Source: Calonectria ilicicola (Eukaryota; Ascomycota; Sordariomycetes; Hypocreales; Nectriaceae). Taken from it: a stretch of 64,000 bases of DNA. Location: the NCBI GenBank assembly GCA_020809705.1, contig CP085830.1:5022001-5086000 (forward strand). The letters run 5' to 3'. This document shows, one piece after another, positions 35,118 through 47,591 of this stretch. The notes below the pieces were generated by a model. The model ran no database searches. It was not told the origin of the DNA and saw only the letters and a program-made list of their open reading frames with translations. The translations under genes and the position numbers were made by a program. Within the stretch, counting starts at the first letter, position 1; every line of letters starts with the position of its first letter.

Positions 35118-36252
35118 ATGCATCTCCGCTACAGCCCTTTGCCGCTGATTCTCCTCTCCGGGGTCAAGGCATACGATGATCTTTTGAAATTCAACGCTAC
35201 TCCTGTAGTTGAGACAAGGTCATTGGATGAAATCTACAAGGCTGCTCTGAAGGAGGGAGGCGTCGTCACTAGCTGGATGGGTGGTGATGAGAAAAATCAA
35301 CAAGATGCGGTCAAGAAGGCTTTCGAAGCTGCATTCCCGGGAATGACTTTGAACCTTACTGTTGATGTTTCTAAATATCTCGATGGTAATATTGATCAGC
35401 AGCTTGTTGATGGGAATGTTTATGTGGACAGTATTATTCTACAAACCTTACAAGACTTTCCGCGGTGGAAGGAAGAAGGGGCGTTGCTTCACTATGCTCC
35501 ACTTGGATTCGACAAGGTTTATGGTCAATTCAAGGACGTTGATGCGGCCTTTTATGGCTATCTGGGCATCGCATGGGAGATCCTTTGGAACACCGACAAG
35601 CTCAAAGGTGACGGCCCTGAGAACTACTCCGATCTTTTGAAACCCGAATACAAAGGGAAACTGGCATTGACCTACCCTAATGATGATGATGCTATTTTGT
35701 TCACATTCGATCAGATGTAAGTCAGATATTCCCTGGGAACAGAATGATGCTTATTTTTATAGCCTGAGCAAATTTGGCGCGTCCTGGCTCGACAAACTCG
35801 TCAAACAAGAGCCTCGATGGGTGCGTGGAACTGCAACTCCACTTACTCTCATTTCCGATCCGAACACGACATATGCTGCAACATTCACTTCATCTATAGG
35901 CCTCACAAAGTCAATGGGAGCAGTGAACGCTACCCTCCCAACAAAGGACAACTTCATTTCTTGGGCACAGACGGCCGCTATCCTCAAAGACGCACCGCAC
36001 CCAGAGGGGGCAAAGCTCTTGCACAATTTCCTGCTCAGTGAAGATTTCCAAAAGGGCAGCGGGCTTTGGAGCGTCAGAAACGATATCCCAGCCCCAGCCG
36101 GATATTCTGATTTCATTGATGTACCGGGGACCAACCCAAATGCATTTCCTCAATTCATGAGTGATCGAGCTCGAGTTGAGAGACTGAGATTTTGGTTTGA
36201 GTCCAGGCTTGGAACTGCTCAGGGTCTCAGCCCCCTCATTGACAATATTTGA
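35118..36252 (+). CDS. Secreted solute-binding protein (bacterial type II periplasmic-binding fold)
   Basis: Exon 1 35118-35716, intron 35717-35762, exon 2 35763-36252; 362 aa. The signal peptide is MHLRYSPLPLILLSGVKA. The mature protein follows the plan of ABC-transporter extracellular solute-binding proteins for iron, thiamine or polyamine-type ligands: an early EGGVVTSWMGG strand, AAFPGMTLNL, LGIAWEILWNTDKLK, and YSDLLKPEYKGKLALTYP hinge strands, then domain 2 with LTLISDPNTTYAATF. Fungi do not carry bacterial ABC importers, so the role must differ, perhaps as a binding or scavenging protein in the wall or medium. An ancient bacterial origin is possible, but the intron and fungal codon context show it is established. 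No break seen. Confidence 0.85.
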
Positions 36253-37071
36253 AATGGCAAAAAACCTCTCAAAGACGAAAGAGGAGGTTAAAAAATGGTT
36301 CCTTTCTACCACTGTGGATCATCATGCGCGAGCTATCACGAAGGATGGTATGCAAGTGCGAAAATATTTTACTAATTTCTTGTACCTGCATGAAACACTC
36401 AGCTACTCCATATGGCCATACGGCTAATTTTATATTGCATTCTATTACATAATACATTCATCACGAGGTTAAATTTTAAGTTTATACGAAGCGCACTTTG
36501 TCATGTCCATACCCCATGTCGACCAAAAAAGGAAATCTGTTCCTTCCCGCGTATCATCAGAGCCCATTTGTTATTGATCAGGTCATGGCACGACGCCGAA
36601 TGTGAATGGCTGCGAAAGGATGGGCGTTGAAATGTGGAGACGCCACCTTCAACAATGGACTACCCTGGACTTACTAAGAACCGCAGAGATATCGGCAAAC
36701 CGTAGCAAAAACATCTCAGTTTACATAAAACAGACATAAATTTACTATTCACTTGATCAAAAAGCCACGTTGAGATTTTTTTGTTATATGATGATAGGAA
36801 ATGTTGAAATAAAAACTTAACTCTGTTGTGTAGGCAAAGGAAAGACTGAGAACGATTCACACGGTGGTACATAATAACACAATCCCTCTCCAACCTGAGC
36901 GCATATTACAAAAAAAACACCCAATACCAAGATAAAAAAGAAAGTAATCCCAATACCTGACCCTGACCTGCAATTCCAACCAAAACCATAGCTCTCATGT
37001 GCTGCATAATCCTACCAAGCCAAGTCAATTCCCATTCCTGGAGATAATTGCCCACACGGGGCTCAAAACCT
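36253..37071. other. Intergenic region, nothing recognised
   Basis: About 820 bp, AT-rich. Short frames run over both strands with no recognisable content; presumably the 3' ends of the convergent flanking genes. Confidence 0.4.
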
Positions 37072-38543
37072 TCAATGAAATACATCATGATGCCAGTGTT
37101 TGAGCGATTGGGCCACTTCAATATCATGATTCGTCAACTGCCCCTGGTTTTTCAATTTTCGCTTTTGAGGGTTCATGTATGCGACAACGCGTAGCTTTCC
37201 TCCGCTCTGTACAGAGCAGCCGATGTAGGTGTGGAGACCAAGATCGTTCTCAAGAGTTTCCCTGTCACTAAATAGAGTTAGTTTAGACCTACTACAAACA
37301 AGAAGTTATTGGCCTCGACTTACACAATGTCGTGCAAACATTTAGAGTATCTCTCAATGCTTGTTGGGGCAGTGGGGAGTTCCTGCTGTTGTCCCGTCTC
37401 TTCCGTCAAGAATCCCTTCAAAGCACTGAGGACTTGTCCGTCATTCTTTGCATAATGGCGTGCAGGTATATAGAGTTTAACTTTCGGGGCCTTGTCACCG
37501 GCGCGGTACTCAATGTTGTAGAGGATACCGGCCGTTCGATGATCTTTGTGAGGAAGCGAGACATTTTCAGGGACACCTTCAATGCCCATGAGAGCATTCC
37601 AGAGTCGCTTCAGCTTCTCCATGCCAGCGTCAAACTCGGGGCCTTGGATTCGGCCTCCGAGGGACATTGTTTCGCGCACTGAACCAAAATTGGTCCTCCT
37701 GTTCCGAAAGTAAATCTTGAGTCTGGACTTTTCTACCGGCACCAAATCCAGTGCCAGCATGTCAATCTCAAGCTTTAAGTCTGGGGTTTGACCCACATAA
37801 TCGGAAAAAAGATTGAAGGGAACCAACGTGTCGGGACTGCACCCTGGCGCCGACCTGATGGCATCTGATATAACGGCCAAATTGGTTCTGTTTGTGCCAT
37901 GCGCGACTGTGCCAGGGAAAAAGTATCCCTTGGTAGTCACTGCGTTTTCCTTCAAATCAAATGCCCAGAAGACGGTGGACCGATGTCCTTCAGGGACATC
38001 ATTGGTCCAGGTCTGGCTGAAGCATGACTCAAAATGATCAAACAATAGAGTATCTGTGTTGGGCAAGACTCTAGTTACGAGTCGCTTGAATTCTGAACCG
38101 GCCCTCTGGTTGTGTGGGTTCGAAAGTGTTCCAGCATCGAGGCTGATGGGTTCGATCGAGTAGCGGATCGTGGGCTTTTCTACTCCTGTGTGGAAGTCCC
38201 AACTGAGCTCGATGGGGGTGTGGTCATCCGTCATGAAGCTCTTCCAGTGTCGTAGTTCTGACTCTGGGGAAGCACCCATATAAGGCGTGATAAAGTTTGC
38301 AAAGTGGTGGAGGTAGCTAACCTTACTTTGGTGACTGTAACCGGCATTGCTCAAGAGCGCTGACAATGTGTAGCCAGCGGTGGTGAGCCAATACTGCTGA
38401 TGAGGGTTGAAGTGATCTTCACTCCTCACCCTAGTTGTATGCAAAGGCTTAGCCTTGCTGGAGTGATGTGCCGCATAGATCATGTCGTTGGTCCGTGTTT
38501 GCCAAGGTAGGTTGTTGGTGTTCCTACTGATAAAGGCATCCAC
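37072..38543 (-). CDS. DMATS-type aromatic prenyltransferase
   Basis: Exon 1 38543-37324 and exon 2 37267-37072, joined across a 56-bp intron with GTAAGT donor; 471 aa, normal for the family. These soluble ABBA-fold enzymes transfer a dimethylallyl or longer prenyl group to an aromatic acceptor, often tryptophan or a cyclic dipeptide. Visible family marks: PHQQYWLTTAGYTLSALLSN near the N-terminus; PIELSWDFHTG with the Glu112 general-base candidate; RYSIEPIS; diphosphate-binding basic patches such as RLKIYFRNRR and KVKLYIPARHYAKND. The C-terminal exon supplies HTYIGCSVQSGGKLRV, as in known members. The substrate cannot be told. It lies 517 bp from the nitrilase (same strand), and a BVMO is about 5.4 kb away, so a role in a secondary-metabolite cluster is plausible. 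Confidence 0.9.
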
Positions 38544-39060
38544 TCTGGACCAGAGAGTGTCTTTTTATAACAATCCGCCGAGTCACCGAACCTGCCAAGG
38601 ATGACCCTTGCTTTTTGGGTTTTTCTTTCTTCATTTTCGGTGAAGTTATCTGGCGGTAAGGCGACCCCCGCGTCCAGAGTGAGAAAAAAAAAAGGCGCGA
38701 AGGGAGGAACCGGGAAGGTTGAACATGGTTGAAGCAGTTACCACAAACGTGGGCACGGCTACGGGCTTAGGCTTTGGAGGGTAGTATGGATTGGGCAAAT
38801 GTGGACACTGCGGGTCTCTTCGCCTGAACCAGGGATATGCCGCTTCGCTACAGCGTCTTATACGACGTCCCGACACTAGCGTCGCAAGCCTGGTGTGATT
38901 CACGTCCGCCCTCCCCATGAGGACGGAACCACCTCTGGGCACTAACGATCGGCCCGGCCGCCGGGGCCAATCAGGTTTAATACCACTTTTCGAAACGGCC
39001 GAAAGGATCAGGGGGCTACGGTTCTTAGGATTCAATAGACATTACATTGCATTTCTAGCT
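38544..39060. other. Intergenic region between DMATS and nitrilase genes
   Basis: About 517 bp, presumably the DMATS promoter and the nitrilase 3' UTR, since both genes are on the minus strand. No gene seen. Confidence 0.4.
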
Positions 39061-40125
39061 CTAAGCCTCGGGCGTTTCCTGCTCGGGCGTCTTGTACTGC
39101 TTGGGAATAACGTTCTCCTTCTGCTGCCTGTCAACGCCCAACCACAGGAGGTCGGGGCGGCTGTAGTGGCCGATGATGTCGATGAATCCGCGGGTGGCAA
39201 CAATCTTGGTAAGATCAAGATCGGAGTAAACGAGACCCTCGGTGTCGGGGCTGGAAAGAGGCTCCGTTAGACGACGTCCATCGGGCGCAATCACGCAGCT
39301 ATGACCACCGCCTGGCTGGCGACACGCAAGACCCTCGGCAGTCTTGAGGACATCAATTCCCTTCTGCGTGCACACCGAGGTGCAGTGAAGCACGTAGGCG
39401 CTGCTCTCAATGGCGTAAGTCTGGGACAGGTTCTGGCTGCCCTCAGCAGTCATGCTCCACAAGCCCGGGTGGTCGGGTCCAGTCGTGGGGTCAATCGGGG
39501 GCCACATGGAGATGTGGATTTGCTCGCCCTGCGAGATGCTGTGGTACTTGAGCAGAGGCTGCGTGTGCTCCCAGCAGGCCAGGACTCCGACCTTGATCTT
39601 GCCGTGCTCGGCGCCGAAGTCAACCTCGACGACGTTGTTCAGGTCAGCGCCCGAGCCGTCGCCAAAGATGGTGCGCTCCATGTGAGTGGGCTTGATCTTT
39701 CGGCGGTGCATGAGCACCTCACCCTGGGGGGAGATGATGGCCTGGGAAATGTAGACGCTGTGGGATGGGCTCTGCTCGGCAAAGCCAAGCACAACGGCAA
39801 TGGAGTGCTCCTTGGCAGTGGCCTTGACGGCCTCCATGGCCTCAGACTCCAAAGGCAGCGCATTGTAGTTGTAGATGGTCTGGAGCTCAAAGTCTACAGG
39901 TCGGGCCCTGTTGCGAGGATCAGCATCTCGATTGAGCAAGTCTAAACAGAGCACCTACCAGATCCACGCGGGATAGCCGGGGAGCCAGCACTCGGAGAAG
40001 GCGATAAGTTTGGCCCCGCCCTTTGCGGCTTCGGCAATGAGGCCGCATGCTTTCTTGATGGAAGCTGCCAAGTCGAGGTAGACAGGCTCAGCTTGTGAAA
40101 CGGCAACTCGGATTGGCGCAGCCAT
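39061..40125 (-). CDS. Nitrilase family hydrolase
   Basis: Exon 1 40125-39959 and exon 2 39907-39061, joined across a 51-bp intron; 337 aa, typical of fungal nitrilases and cyanide hydratases. The catalytic triad is present: Glu45 in [10 protein letters not shown], Lys128 in [16 protein letters not shown], and Cys167 in [13 protein letters not shown]. The [10 protein letters not shown] loop and the ISMWPP segment match true nitrilases rather than amidase branches. They hydrolyse nitriles to carboxylic acids plus ammonia. The in vivo nitrile is unknown. The antisense frame of 214 codons is a shadow caused by the GC-rich codon use. It lies between the DMATS gene and a rhodopsin-fold gene and may share the cluster. 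Confidence 0.92.
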
Positions 40126-41476
40126 GGTTGCTCTCTTTTTCTCTTTTTCTTTTTTTTTGCTTCTTCTTTTTGGATGCGTAAAACAGTGGCGAAGACAGCG
40201 GAAGGAAGGGTTGCAGGATTACGTATCATATGTGCACAAGGCCTTGATGGGGGATCGCAACTAAATAGAAACGTGGGGGGGTTGTTTATCGCGATGTTGA
40301 ACCGTTGGTTGCTGCCGCTATTCTCCTATTACGGATCCAACGTCTAACGCCCCAGCACCGCAAACCAGCCAGTCAGCTTATTCTGCAAGTTTAGCCAAGC
40401 CCGGGTAACTAGTGGTGTTGTCCTCCGCCCGCAACCTTGCCTGGGCTCCCTGCTGGAGGTTGGGGGAGCCATTGGTCTTGCACACGCCAGTTCGCCGGAC
40501 TTCGCGCTTGTCCCGATTTCCCCGCGATGAGTGGTCTGGATCCGCCTATGGGCCGTGCTGCCAATGCTGAAAACCACCTGCCAGTTTGGACAGGGCCCTG
40601 TGGGTGGAGTGGGTTCTCTCCCCATGGGCTGCGTTCTGAAGGATTTCCCTATCAGTGAGATTCCAGGTCCCAGGATTCAAAGGATCAATAACCCGCTCAT
40701 AATATCAGTGGCTTGTTTATCACACCTGAATCCCACGTCCCTGCCTGTCAAACCCATCTGCCGCTCTATGCTCGTTCTGGCTTGCAAGTCCCGTCTTGGC
40801 CTCCAACGTGCTGGAATTCCTCTCAGGCACAGGCGCATAGGGCCCCCCCTGTCAAGGAATGGGCCGCACCCACCACCACCATGGTGGCATTGACACACGG
40901 CCCGTAACTCTGTGAAGTTAGTTTTTCGTAATCACCCGTGAAAACGTCCGATTCTCTGGAGTCCCCCGTAAACCTAAAGTATGGAAACGGTCCCGCCCGC
41001 CGGCAACTATTTGCTTGAAAGCAATAGCCTCTGGCACCCTCTGTCTGTAATGGTCTGGGTCCCTGGCATTCGGCCCCATTCGGCCCCTCAAGCTATTGGC
41101 GTCGGTCGCGAAGGAATCGGCCCCTTGGTTCATTACGGTCGGAAGGGGCCTGCATGGCCCGTTGCCAAGGTTCGTTCAGGACAAGATGTAACAGTTCGCG
41201 ACATTTTTTGCATGGTTTGCTATACTTGCGCCTCTCGCTGCCACCGTGCCGCGAACCCGTTTGGCATCGGAGGCGAATCCGACAAGCACCAGACTTGCAT
41301 GTGCATGCAGCTTTATACCAGCCCCTGCAGAACCCACGTGTGTGTTCTTCGAGATCCATAGTCATCGTGTTCCCACGTCGTCGCGTAAAAAAAGAGCGAA
41401 AAAAGGGATTCGCAACTCCTGCACGCTGCTGCATTGCACGGTCCCTTCTGCATGTTTACGTCTTTCTCCCGCGATC
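40126..41476. other. Gene-free stretch between nitrilase and rhodopsin-fold gene
   Basis: About 1.35 kb between divergent starts. GC-rich with many short frames on both strands and CT-rich tracts close to the nitrilase start. No supportable gene. Confidence 0.45.
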
Positions 41477-42851
41477 ATGGTCAAGACCGACCCGAGACAG
41501 ATTGCTGAGATATGGATTCTCTTCGTCATCGGCGCCTTGATGATCGGGGCACGGATATTCTGCCGCACTAAGCTCGTAGGCTACCGGAACTACCAGCTCG
41601 ATGACTACCTCATTCTAGCCGTGGCCGTGAGTACCCTCGACCGTCGACATCGAAACCGGACGCTAAAATTCTTGGCTGCGAATAGGGCATGTGGACGGCG
41701 GCGCCCGTCATCGGACAGGTCTTTGTGCAGGTGGCCGAGGGACGACACACTTCCGACCTGACGTACGAAGAACGAAAAAATATGAGCGCGGAGGAGAGAA
41801 AAGAGTGGACGTATGGCTCGCAAATGTTTCTGTTCGGCTTGACAGGATACTTTGTCATTCTGTGGACACTTAAGTTCAACATGCTGTGCTTTTATGGCCG
41901 CGTCGTCCGTGGTCTGTGGACCGAAAAGTTCGTGAAGCCCTTGATGGGCTTGGTAATTTTGTCGGCAGTAGCCATCATGTTGACGCTCGCTCTCACATGT
42001 CGCCCATTTGCCCACCTCTGGCAGGTTTGGCCAGATCCGGGAGGTATGACCGCCGCCAAAACGCTGGTCTCGACCAGTTTTGAACTAACCGGGCTCCAAA
42101 TAGGATACTGTGTACCACAAAACATTGTGTTTTTTGTTGTAATATTAACGTTCAATCTTTTCACTGATATTTGCATCATGCTTATCCCCATTCCGGTAGG
42201 GCCCTCACATTTGCTTGGTGGAATTTGGCTGAGCTCTGATTTAACACGACTTTATAGGTTCTCACCGGTATGATCCACATCAGTCGACTGAAAAAAGTTG
42301 GCCTCTACTTTCTCTTTGGGCTGGGTTTCTTTTGCATGTTGCTCGCTCTGCTTCGATTTATTCTCATTTTCAAGGTGGGACAATTGGCTGGACTGGATGC
42401 GCCGGTATTAGGCATTAGCTAACATTATAACTAGCTCAACCAACGCGGTGTCTCTGCCTTATGGTCTTTGCGTGAGGACTGCGTTGGTATCTTTGTCGGA
42501 CAAGCTCCAATGATAACTCCGCTATTCCAACGCCGTTTCTGGGAGCAAGCAGGCTATGCCTCGTCACACGGGACCTCTAGTCACCTCAACCGCGATCAGT
42601 ACATCAGGAATCCTGGTGAAAGTCACGAACTCAGGTCGAAGAATGCTACAGGTGGAAAGCCAAGCGATCCTTATTCCATAACTACGCTCGGTATTGAATC
42701 AGAGAGCCAGGAGGAGATTGTAAGAAAGGATTTGGAGGCCACCCTGCCCGGGCACCCAAACAAAATCCACAACGGAATTCTTGTACAAAAAAGCATTGAC
42801 GTGCAGGGGTCGAAGGGGACATATAGAAACTCCAATGATCCACGTTGGTAA
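41477..42851 (+). CDS. Fungal rhodopsin-fold (Pth11-like) membrane protein
   Basis: Four exons (41477-41626, 41686-42195, 42258-42374, 42435-42851) give 397 aa. The N-terminus is hydrophilic (MVKTDPRQIAEIW) and is followed by helices: ILFVIGALMIGARIF, LDDYLILAVA, a third from SQMFLFGLTGYFVI, KPLMGLVILSAVAIMLTL, NIVFFVVILTFNLFTDICIM, FLFGLGFFCMLLALLRFILI, and WSLREDCVGIFVGQAPMI. The helix-5 DICIMLIPIPV and the helix-7 SALWSLREDCVGIFVGQAPMITPLF patterns are hallmarks of the fungal family. The hydrophilic tail of about 100 residues is Ser/Asn-rich. Such proteins are proposed receptors or sensors of the Pth11 kind; the ligand is unknown. Next to DMATS/nitrilase/BVMO genes, a link to metabolite export or sensing is possible. 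Confidence 0.85.
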
Positions 42852-43907
42852 TAGGTAATGAAGTTGGCTCAAATGCCGAAGAAACAACCCGACACAAGGG
42901 AACTGGTTAGCCTTTGCGGGAATTGAAGACGCTACGCGTAATTGACAGTAATTGACGAATTCATGATGCTCCACAGACGATCGCCATGTCCATGGAAGGA
43001 AAAGTACCCTAAACCTCCTGGCAGGTTTACATACACGGAAGTTCAGAGTGTCTATCATGAGGCGCATGAACAGCTGCCAGAAGGATACCCCGAAAGCTTG
43101 GCACTAGAAAAAGAAGCGATCTGCCAGGGCAGAACGCGGGTGTGAAACGGGTGCTGATTCAACACTAGCCCGTAACGGCATGTTGCATGTCAAAATCGCC
43201 CTGTTTCAAGATGAGGAAAGTTCCCCGTGGTTGAACAACGGCTGCGCGGATCACCTCATTGCGCTAGCCCCAACTCTAGGTGTGCCCAGCGGGAATGGTG
43301 CATTCGCCAAAGGAAGCAGTGATCCACTGTGCCTCGTTTGTTTTTAAGTTGCTCGTCACATAACAGGGTAATCCTACAAATCCTATCGGAATCCCCCTGG
43401 TAGTGGACCAGGCCGCCGTCCCCACTGGCAATGGTACGGGCAGGGGACGGTCCGGCATCCCCTGAGAAGGGTCTCGCACGGTTGCTGAGTCTAGTCCTGG
43501 CCAGTTGCTAGCATCATGAAAGTAGCCTAGGCCTTCCCAAACAAGCTGACAGGCAGGATGTGGGTGCCTTGCGAGAAGAATACCCAAAAGCACTATAGTG
43601 AAAAGTAATTTGACCAATGTGCATAAACGAGCTTCAAGAAAAGACCTCACTGAGCTTGTGTGGCCCGATCTTGGGACACCCCCCTACCCGTTTAACTGAC
43701 CGATCTGCGCATTCCAACCTGCGGAGTGATTCGTTTCCCGGTGTGTGATTAAACATTGCGTCTGCATTGGCTGCTGCGAGTTGCAGGAGCGCTGGAATAA
43801 ATTGAATTCGAGCATACATAATTGGGCTTGCATCGGCAAACGTCTCATTTCCGACGCACATCTTGACTGCAAACATCGATTGATCCAAACCAACAACCTG
43901 CGGCAAC
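42852..43907. other. Intergenic region, nothing recognised
   Basis: About 1 kb. Frames such as 42942-43145 (plus) show no family features; the opposite-strand frames near 43276-44002 overlap the start of the next gene and look like shadows. Confidence 0.4.
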
Positions 43908-45804
43908 ATGGATCCACTCAAAGAAGACGCCATCCACAACCAACGCTTCGTCAAAATCGTTTGTGTCGGAGCTGGGGTGTCGGGATTGTGTCTTGCATAC
44001 AAGCTTCGACGCTCCTTTGAGAACTACTCGCTAACAGTAGGTTCCATATTTTTTTTCTCCTCGTACTCGATGCGTTGGGGTGCTAATTTCCGAGACAGAT
44101 TTACGAAAAAAATTCCGATGTTGGTGGGACATGGTTTGAGAGTGTTTATCCCGGCTGCGCCTGCGACGTCCCAGCTCACAACTACACGTTTTCTTTTGAG
44201 CCAAAGGCCGACTTCAGCTCTGTTCTTGCGGGCTCCAAGGAGCTTCGTGATTACTTTGATGGGTTTGCGACCAAGTATGACTTGCACAAGCATGTAAAGA
44301 CCCAGCAGCGCGTTACCGAGACGTCCTGGGACCCATCCAAGGGCCAATGGCAAATCACTGTCACCGACCTGCAATCTGGAGAAACGGTCCAGGACTGGTG
44401 CCATATACTTGTGCACGCGACAGGCTACTTGAACAAGCCAGCATGGCCCAAAGCTGATGGTCTTGAAAAATTCCAGGGCATTAAGCTGCACAGCGCCCAG
44501 TGGGATGAAACCGTTTCTCTGGAGGGCAAGAATGTCATCCTTGTCGGCTCAGGTGCATCAAGCGTCCAAATCCTACCCGCCATTCAGCCCATAATAAAGA
44601 GTGCAAAGGTGTTTGTCCGCACACCAAGATGGTCGTTGCCGTCTGTCAATTCCAAAAGAGGAAAGTTTTCCACAGAAGAGTTGGAAAATTTCATCAACCA
44701 TCCCGATGCCGTCTACAATCTCCGTTTGGAGAACGAGCGTACATTGAACAGCTTTTTTAGTAAGTACATTCTTTCTTGAGGGATCGAGATTACAAAGTGT
44801 TAATCCACATTAGCAATGTACATGAAGGGAACAGTGTTGCAGAACCAGGCCAGAGAGCATTTGAGGAATGAGATGGAAAAGCTCATCGCAAATCCTGAAA
44901 TGCAAGCCAAGCTGGTGCCAGACTTTCCTGTTGGTTGCAAGCGCATCCTTCCTTCAGGGGATCAATTTCTTTACGTAAGTTGATGTCATGTCTTGTCCTT
45001 TATTCTGACTGGGGCACCTGAACTAACCATGTTATGCAGGCCATTAAAAAAGACAATATAGACGTCATTTATTCTGGAGTGAAATCCTTCACAGAAACCG
45101 GATGCATCAGCGAGGATGGACAGGCTTATGAAGGCGATGTGATTATTTGTGCAACAGGTTTTGATACCTCGTTTGTCCCACGCTATCCCATCCTCTTCAA
45201 AGGCCACAACCTCCAAGATGATTGGCAAGCTTCCATCACGGGTTACATGGGCGTCGGAATTTCTGAATGCCCAAATTCGTTCACTTTAGCCGGCCCTTGG
45301 ACTCCAATCTCCAATGGTCCCGTCATCGTTGCCATCGAATCGCAAGCCGATTTTGTCTGCTCATTCATTGACAAGTACCAGACGGAACCAGGAATGCGCA
45401 GCATGCATCTTAAAGCAGCTGCCTCTTATGACTTCAAAGCGTACGTCGCTCAGGCCACAAAGAAGATGGTCTGGTCTGATGCTTGCCGAAACTCTCACAA
45501 TATTCGCTCCAATTGGGGACAGTCCTCCATCACATGGCCCGGGTCGACGCTCCACTATCTCGAGGCTATCCGAGAGCCGCGTTTTGAAGATTACGAGTTT
45601 GAGTACAGCGGTAATCGATTCGCCTGGATGGGAGACGGTCTTTCACAAACAGAGTGGGATCCCACGGCAGAGTTAGCTTATTACATTCGAAATAATGATG
45701 ATGGTAGACATTTGAGCAGGGAGGCAAGACGCAAGGCCATGTCAAAGAGTGGAACATTGCCTCCGAGAGAACTTCACCGACAATCGAAGCTTTCTACCGC
45801 TTAG
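43908..45804 (+). CDS. Flavin-dependent monooxygenase, Baeyer-Villiger type
   Basis: Four exons (43908-44036, 44099-44759, 44814-44974, 45040-45804) give 571 aa. The first Rossmann motif is VCVGAGVSGLCLAYKL (from residue 18). The FAD region has IYEKNSDVGGTWFESVYPG. The BVMO fingerprint FxGxxxHxxxW is FQGIKLHSAQW at 168-178, and a second nucleotide-binding GSGASSVQ follows at 193. The late ATG motif (ICATGFDTSF) matches the class. Such enzymes oxidise ketones to esters with NADPH and O2 and occur in fungal secondary-metabolite clusters. All introns are 54-65 bp with GT-AG ends. No break. Confidence 0.92.
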
Positions 45805-47591
45805 TTACATAAGAGACTGAATTTGCGCTCCAAAAAAAACACAATGGTGTGCCAAGTATTTGTGACGTCTCTCATGCGATCCGTGCTAGATTTGGGCTCC
45901 ATCGATTCATGCATGATAAAATGGTGTGTTTTCAATCAGTATATACGCTGATAGAATCTGTCCCGATACATTTAACACAACCATGATCATTTTATGCAAG
46001 TAAGGGCTCAGACCTAAAATTTGGAAGCTACTCCGTGTAATAATTCTAACTAAGGTACCAATCTTGAAATGGCGTCACCATCTCCAGACCTACTTTCGAC
46101 ACAGTTATCAGATTGTTTGATTCAGAGGGAATTGTCTAGCTCGCAGGAAAAGGATGAGCTGTCAGTAGATTCAATTACTCATTGCATTTCAAATTATGCG
46201 TGTTGGAAGTCCAGCGGCAAATATAATCCAAAATATTTACTTCAGCTTGTTGGCTTGACTGTGACAACGAGATTCGGTCTCCTATGCTTTCATCTCTGGT
46301 TTGAGGGATGCAGAGAGGTTTTCCAAAAATTAAGTCGTGGAATAGCATTTGAAAGGCGGCTGAGATCATGACGAAGAGGGGCTAGGAAATAAGATGGAGT
46401 ATTCAATCACTAATTTCCCCGAGATGGTTTCAATATATCCTTGGCAGGTATGACTCGAAATATGTCAGTCTCTAACCACTTCCTCTTATGTCAACATGGA
46501 TGGAAACCCACACGTCGTAAGATATAAAATAAATGAAGGAGGCTTTGCTACGTACATAACAAGCATAAAATTGATGGGGTACCTGTAGTGATGTCTCTTT
46601 TGTGAACCTTATTATAGTATCCCCGACACACCTTGGAAAGCTGAATCTTTGGTCGATAGTCCTTCATATCAGAGGCCAAGAAAACTGAAAATTCAGCAAC
46701 CCTCTTAGGTAACATTGGTCACTGTCAAATTTTCGATGTGAGCCTGATTGTATGCGTGTCACTGTTTTTAGCCTCACGGCGACATGTATTGTTTTCTTAT
46801 CTTGCGAGAAGGTGCCCTTTAAAACAAAGGATGGGTTTAATACTAATCAATGATGGGGACTTCAATAGAAAAACTATTCTCTTCACCATGTTTCAGTGCA
46901 GATTGGACGAACACGAGTTGAATGATTCACCGGGATGCAACGATCCACCTTCATGCGTTAATCCAGTTAGCTGATTCAATGGTCTAACTTTTATCACTTG
47001 AGTCCACTCTGTGTAACTCCTGTGATCACCTAATCTAGGCAGAAGTGGACGTCTGCACACTGTCATCCGTAGCGAGATTTGCACGATCGGATTGGGCTTT
47101 TACCAGTCTATTATAGGTATAGACTGCATTTCATTGTGTTGATGGGACCAATCGGCATGAATGCAAACCCCTGTGGGTTAACACACCTCGTGTTTGTTAA
47201 ATTGAAGGAAAAATTGTAGCCTCTGATTATGATTCCACCCCATTTCTTTGTTGTCTCGCATGTCTTTTTTCCCTTCTCTTTTTACTGAGACACAACAAGT
47301 CCAGCTATCCAGCAAGGTCAAGACACCAAACAAGGATTGCAGGCACAAACCCAAACAAGAAAGCTACCAAGCGCTGCAAAAACGAGAAACGTCATTCTGA
47401 TAGAAAAGTCTATTAGAGCCCGGTATAAAAATACGTTCCCCCAACTCAAGCCATCCAATTCAACCCACATCTCCACATCTCTCAATTGCCCCGCGAATCA
47501 GATTTCGGTCTGCTGCACTGATTCTGGAGAGAAATTGAATTCACCTTCCACACAATTTAATCCCAACACTGTTTTTGGGAATCCCTACAAG
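45805..47591. other. Gene-poor stretch
   Basis: About 1.8 kb, AT-rich. A plus-strand frame of 100 codons at 46069-46371 starts at a plausible ATG but has no known motif. Weak frames near 46738-46974 are unsupported. Confidence 0.35.

Noticed and set aside
39301..39945. Plus-strand frame of 214 codons inside the nitrilase
   Set aside because: It is antisense to an enzyme with an intact Glu-Lys-Cys triad; GC-rich third positions explain the long shadow frame.
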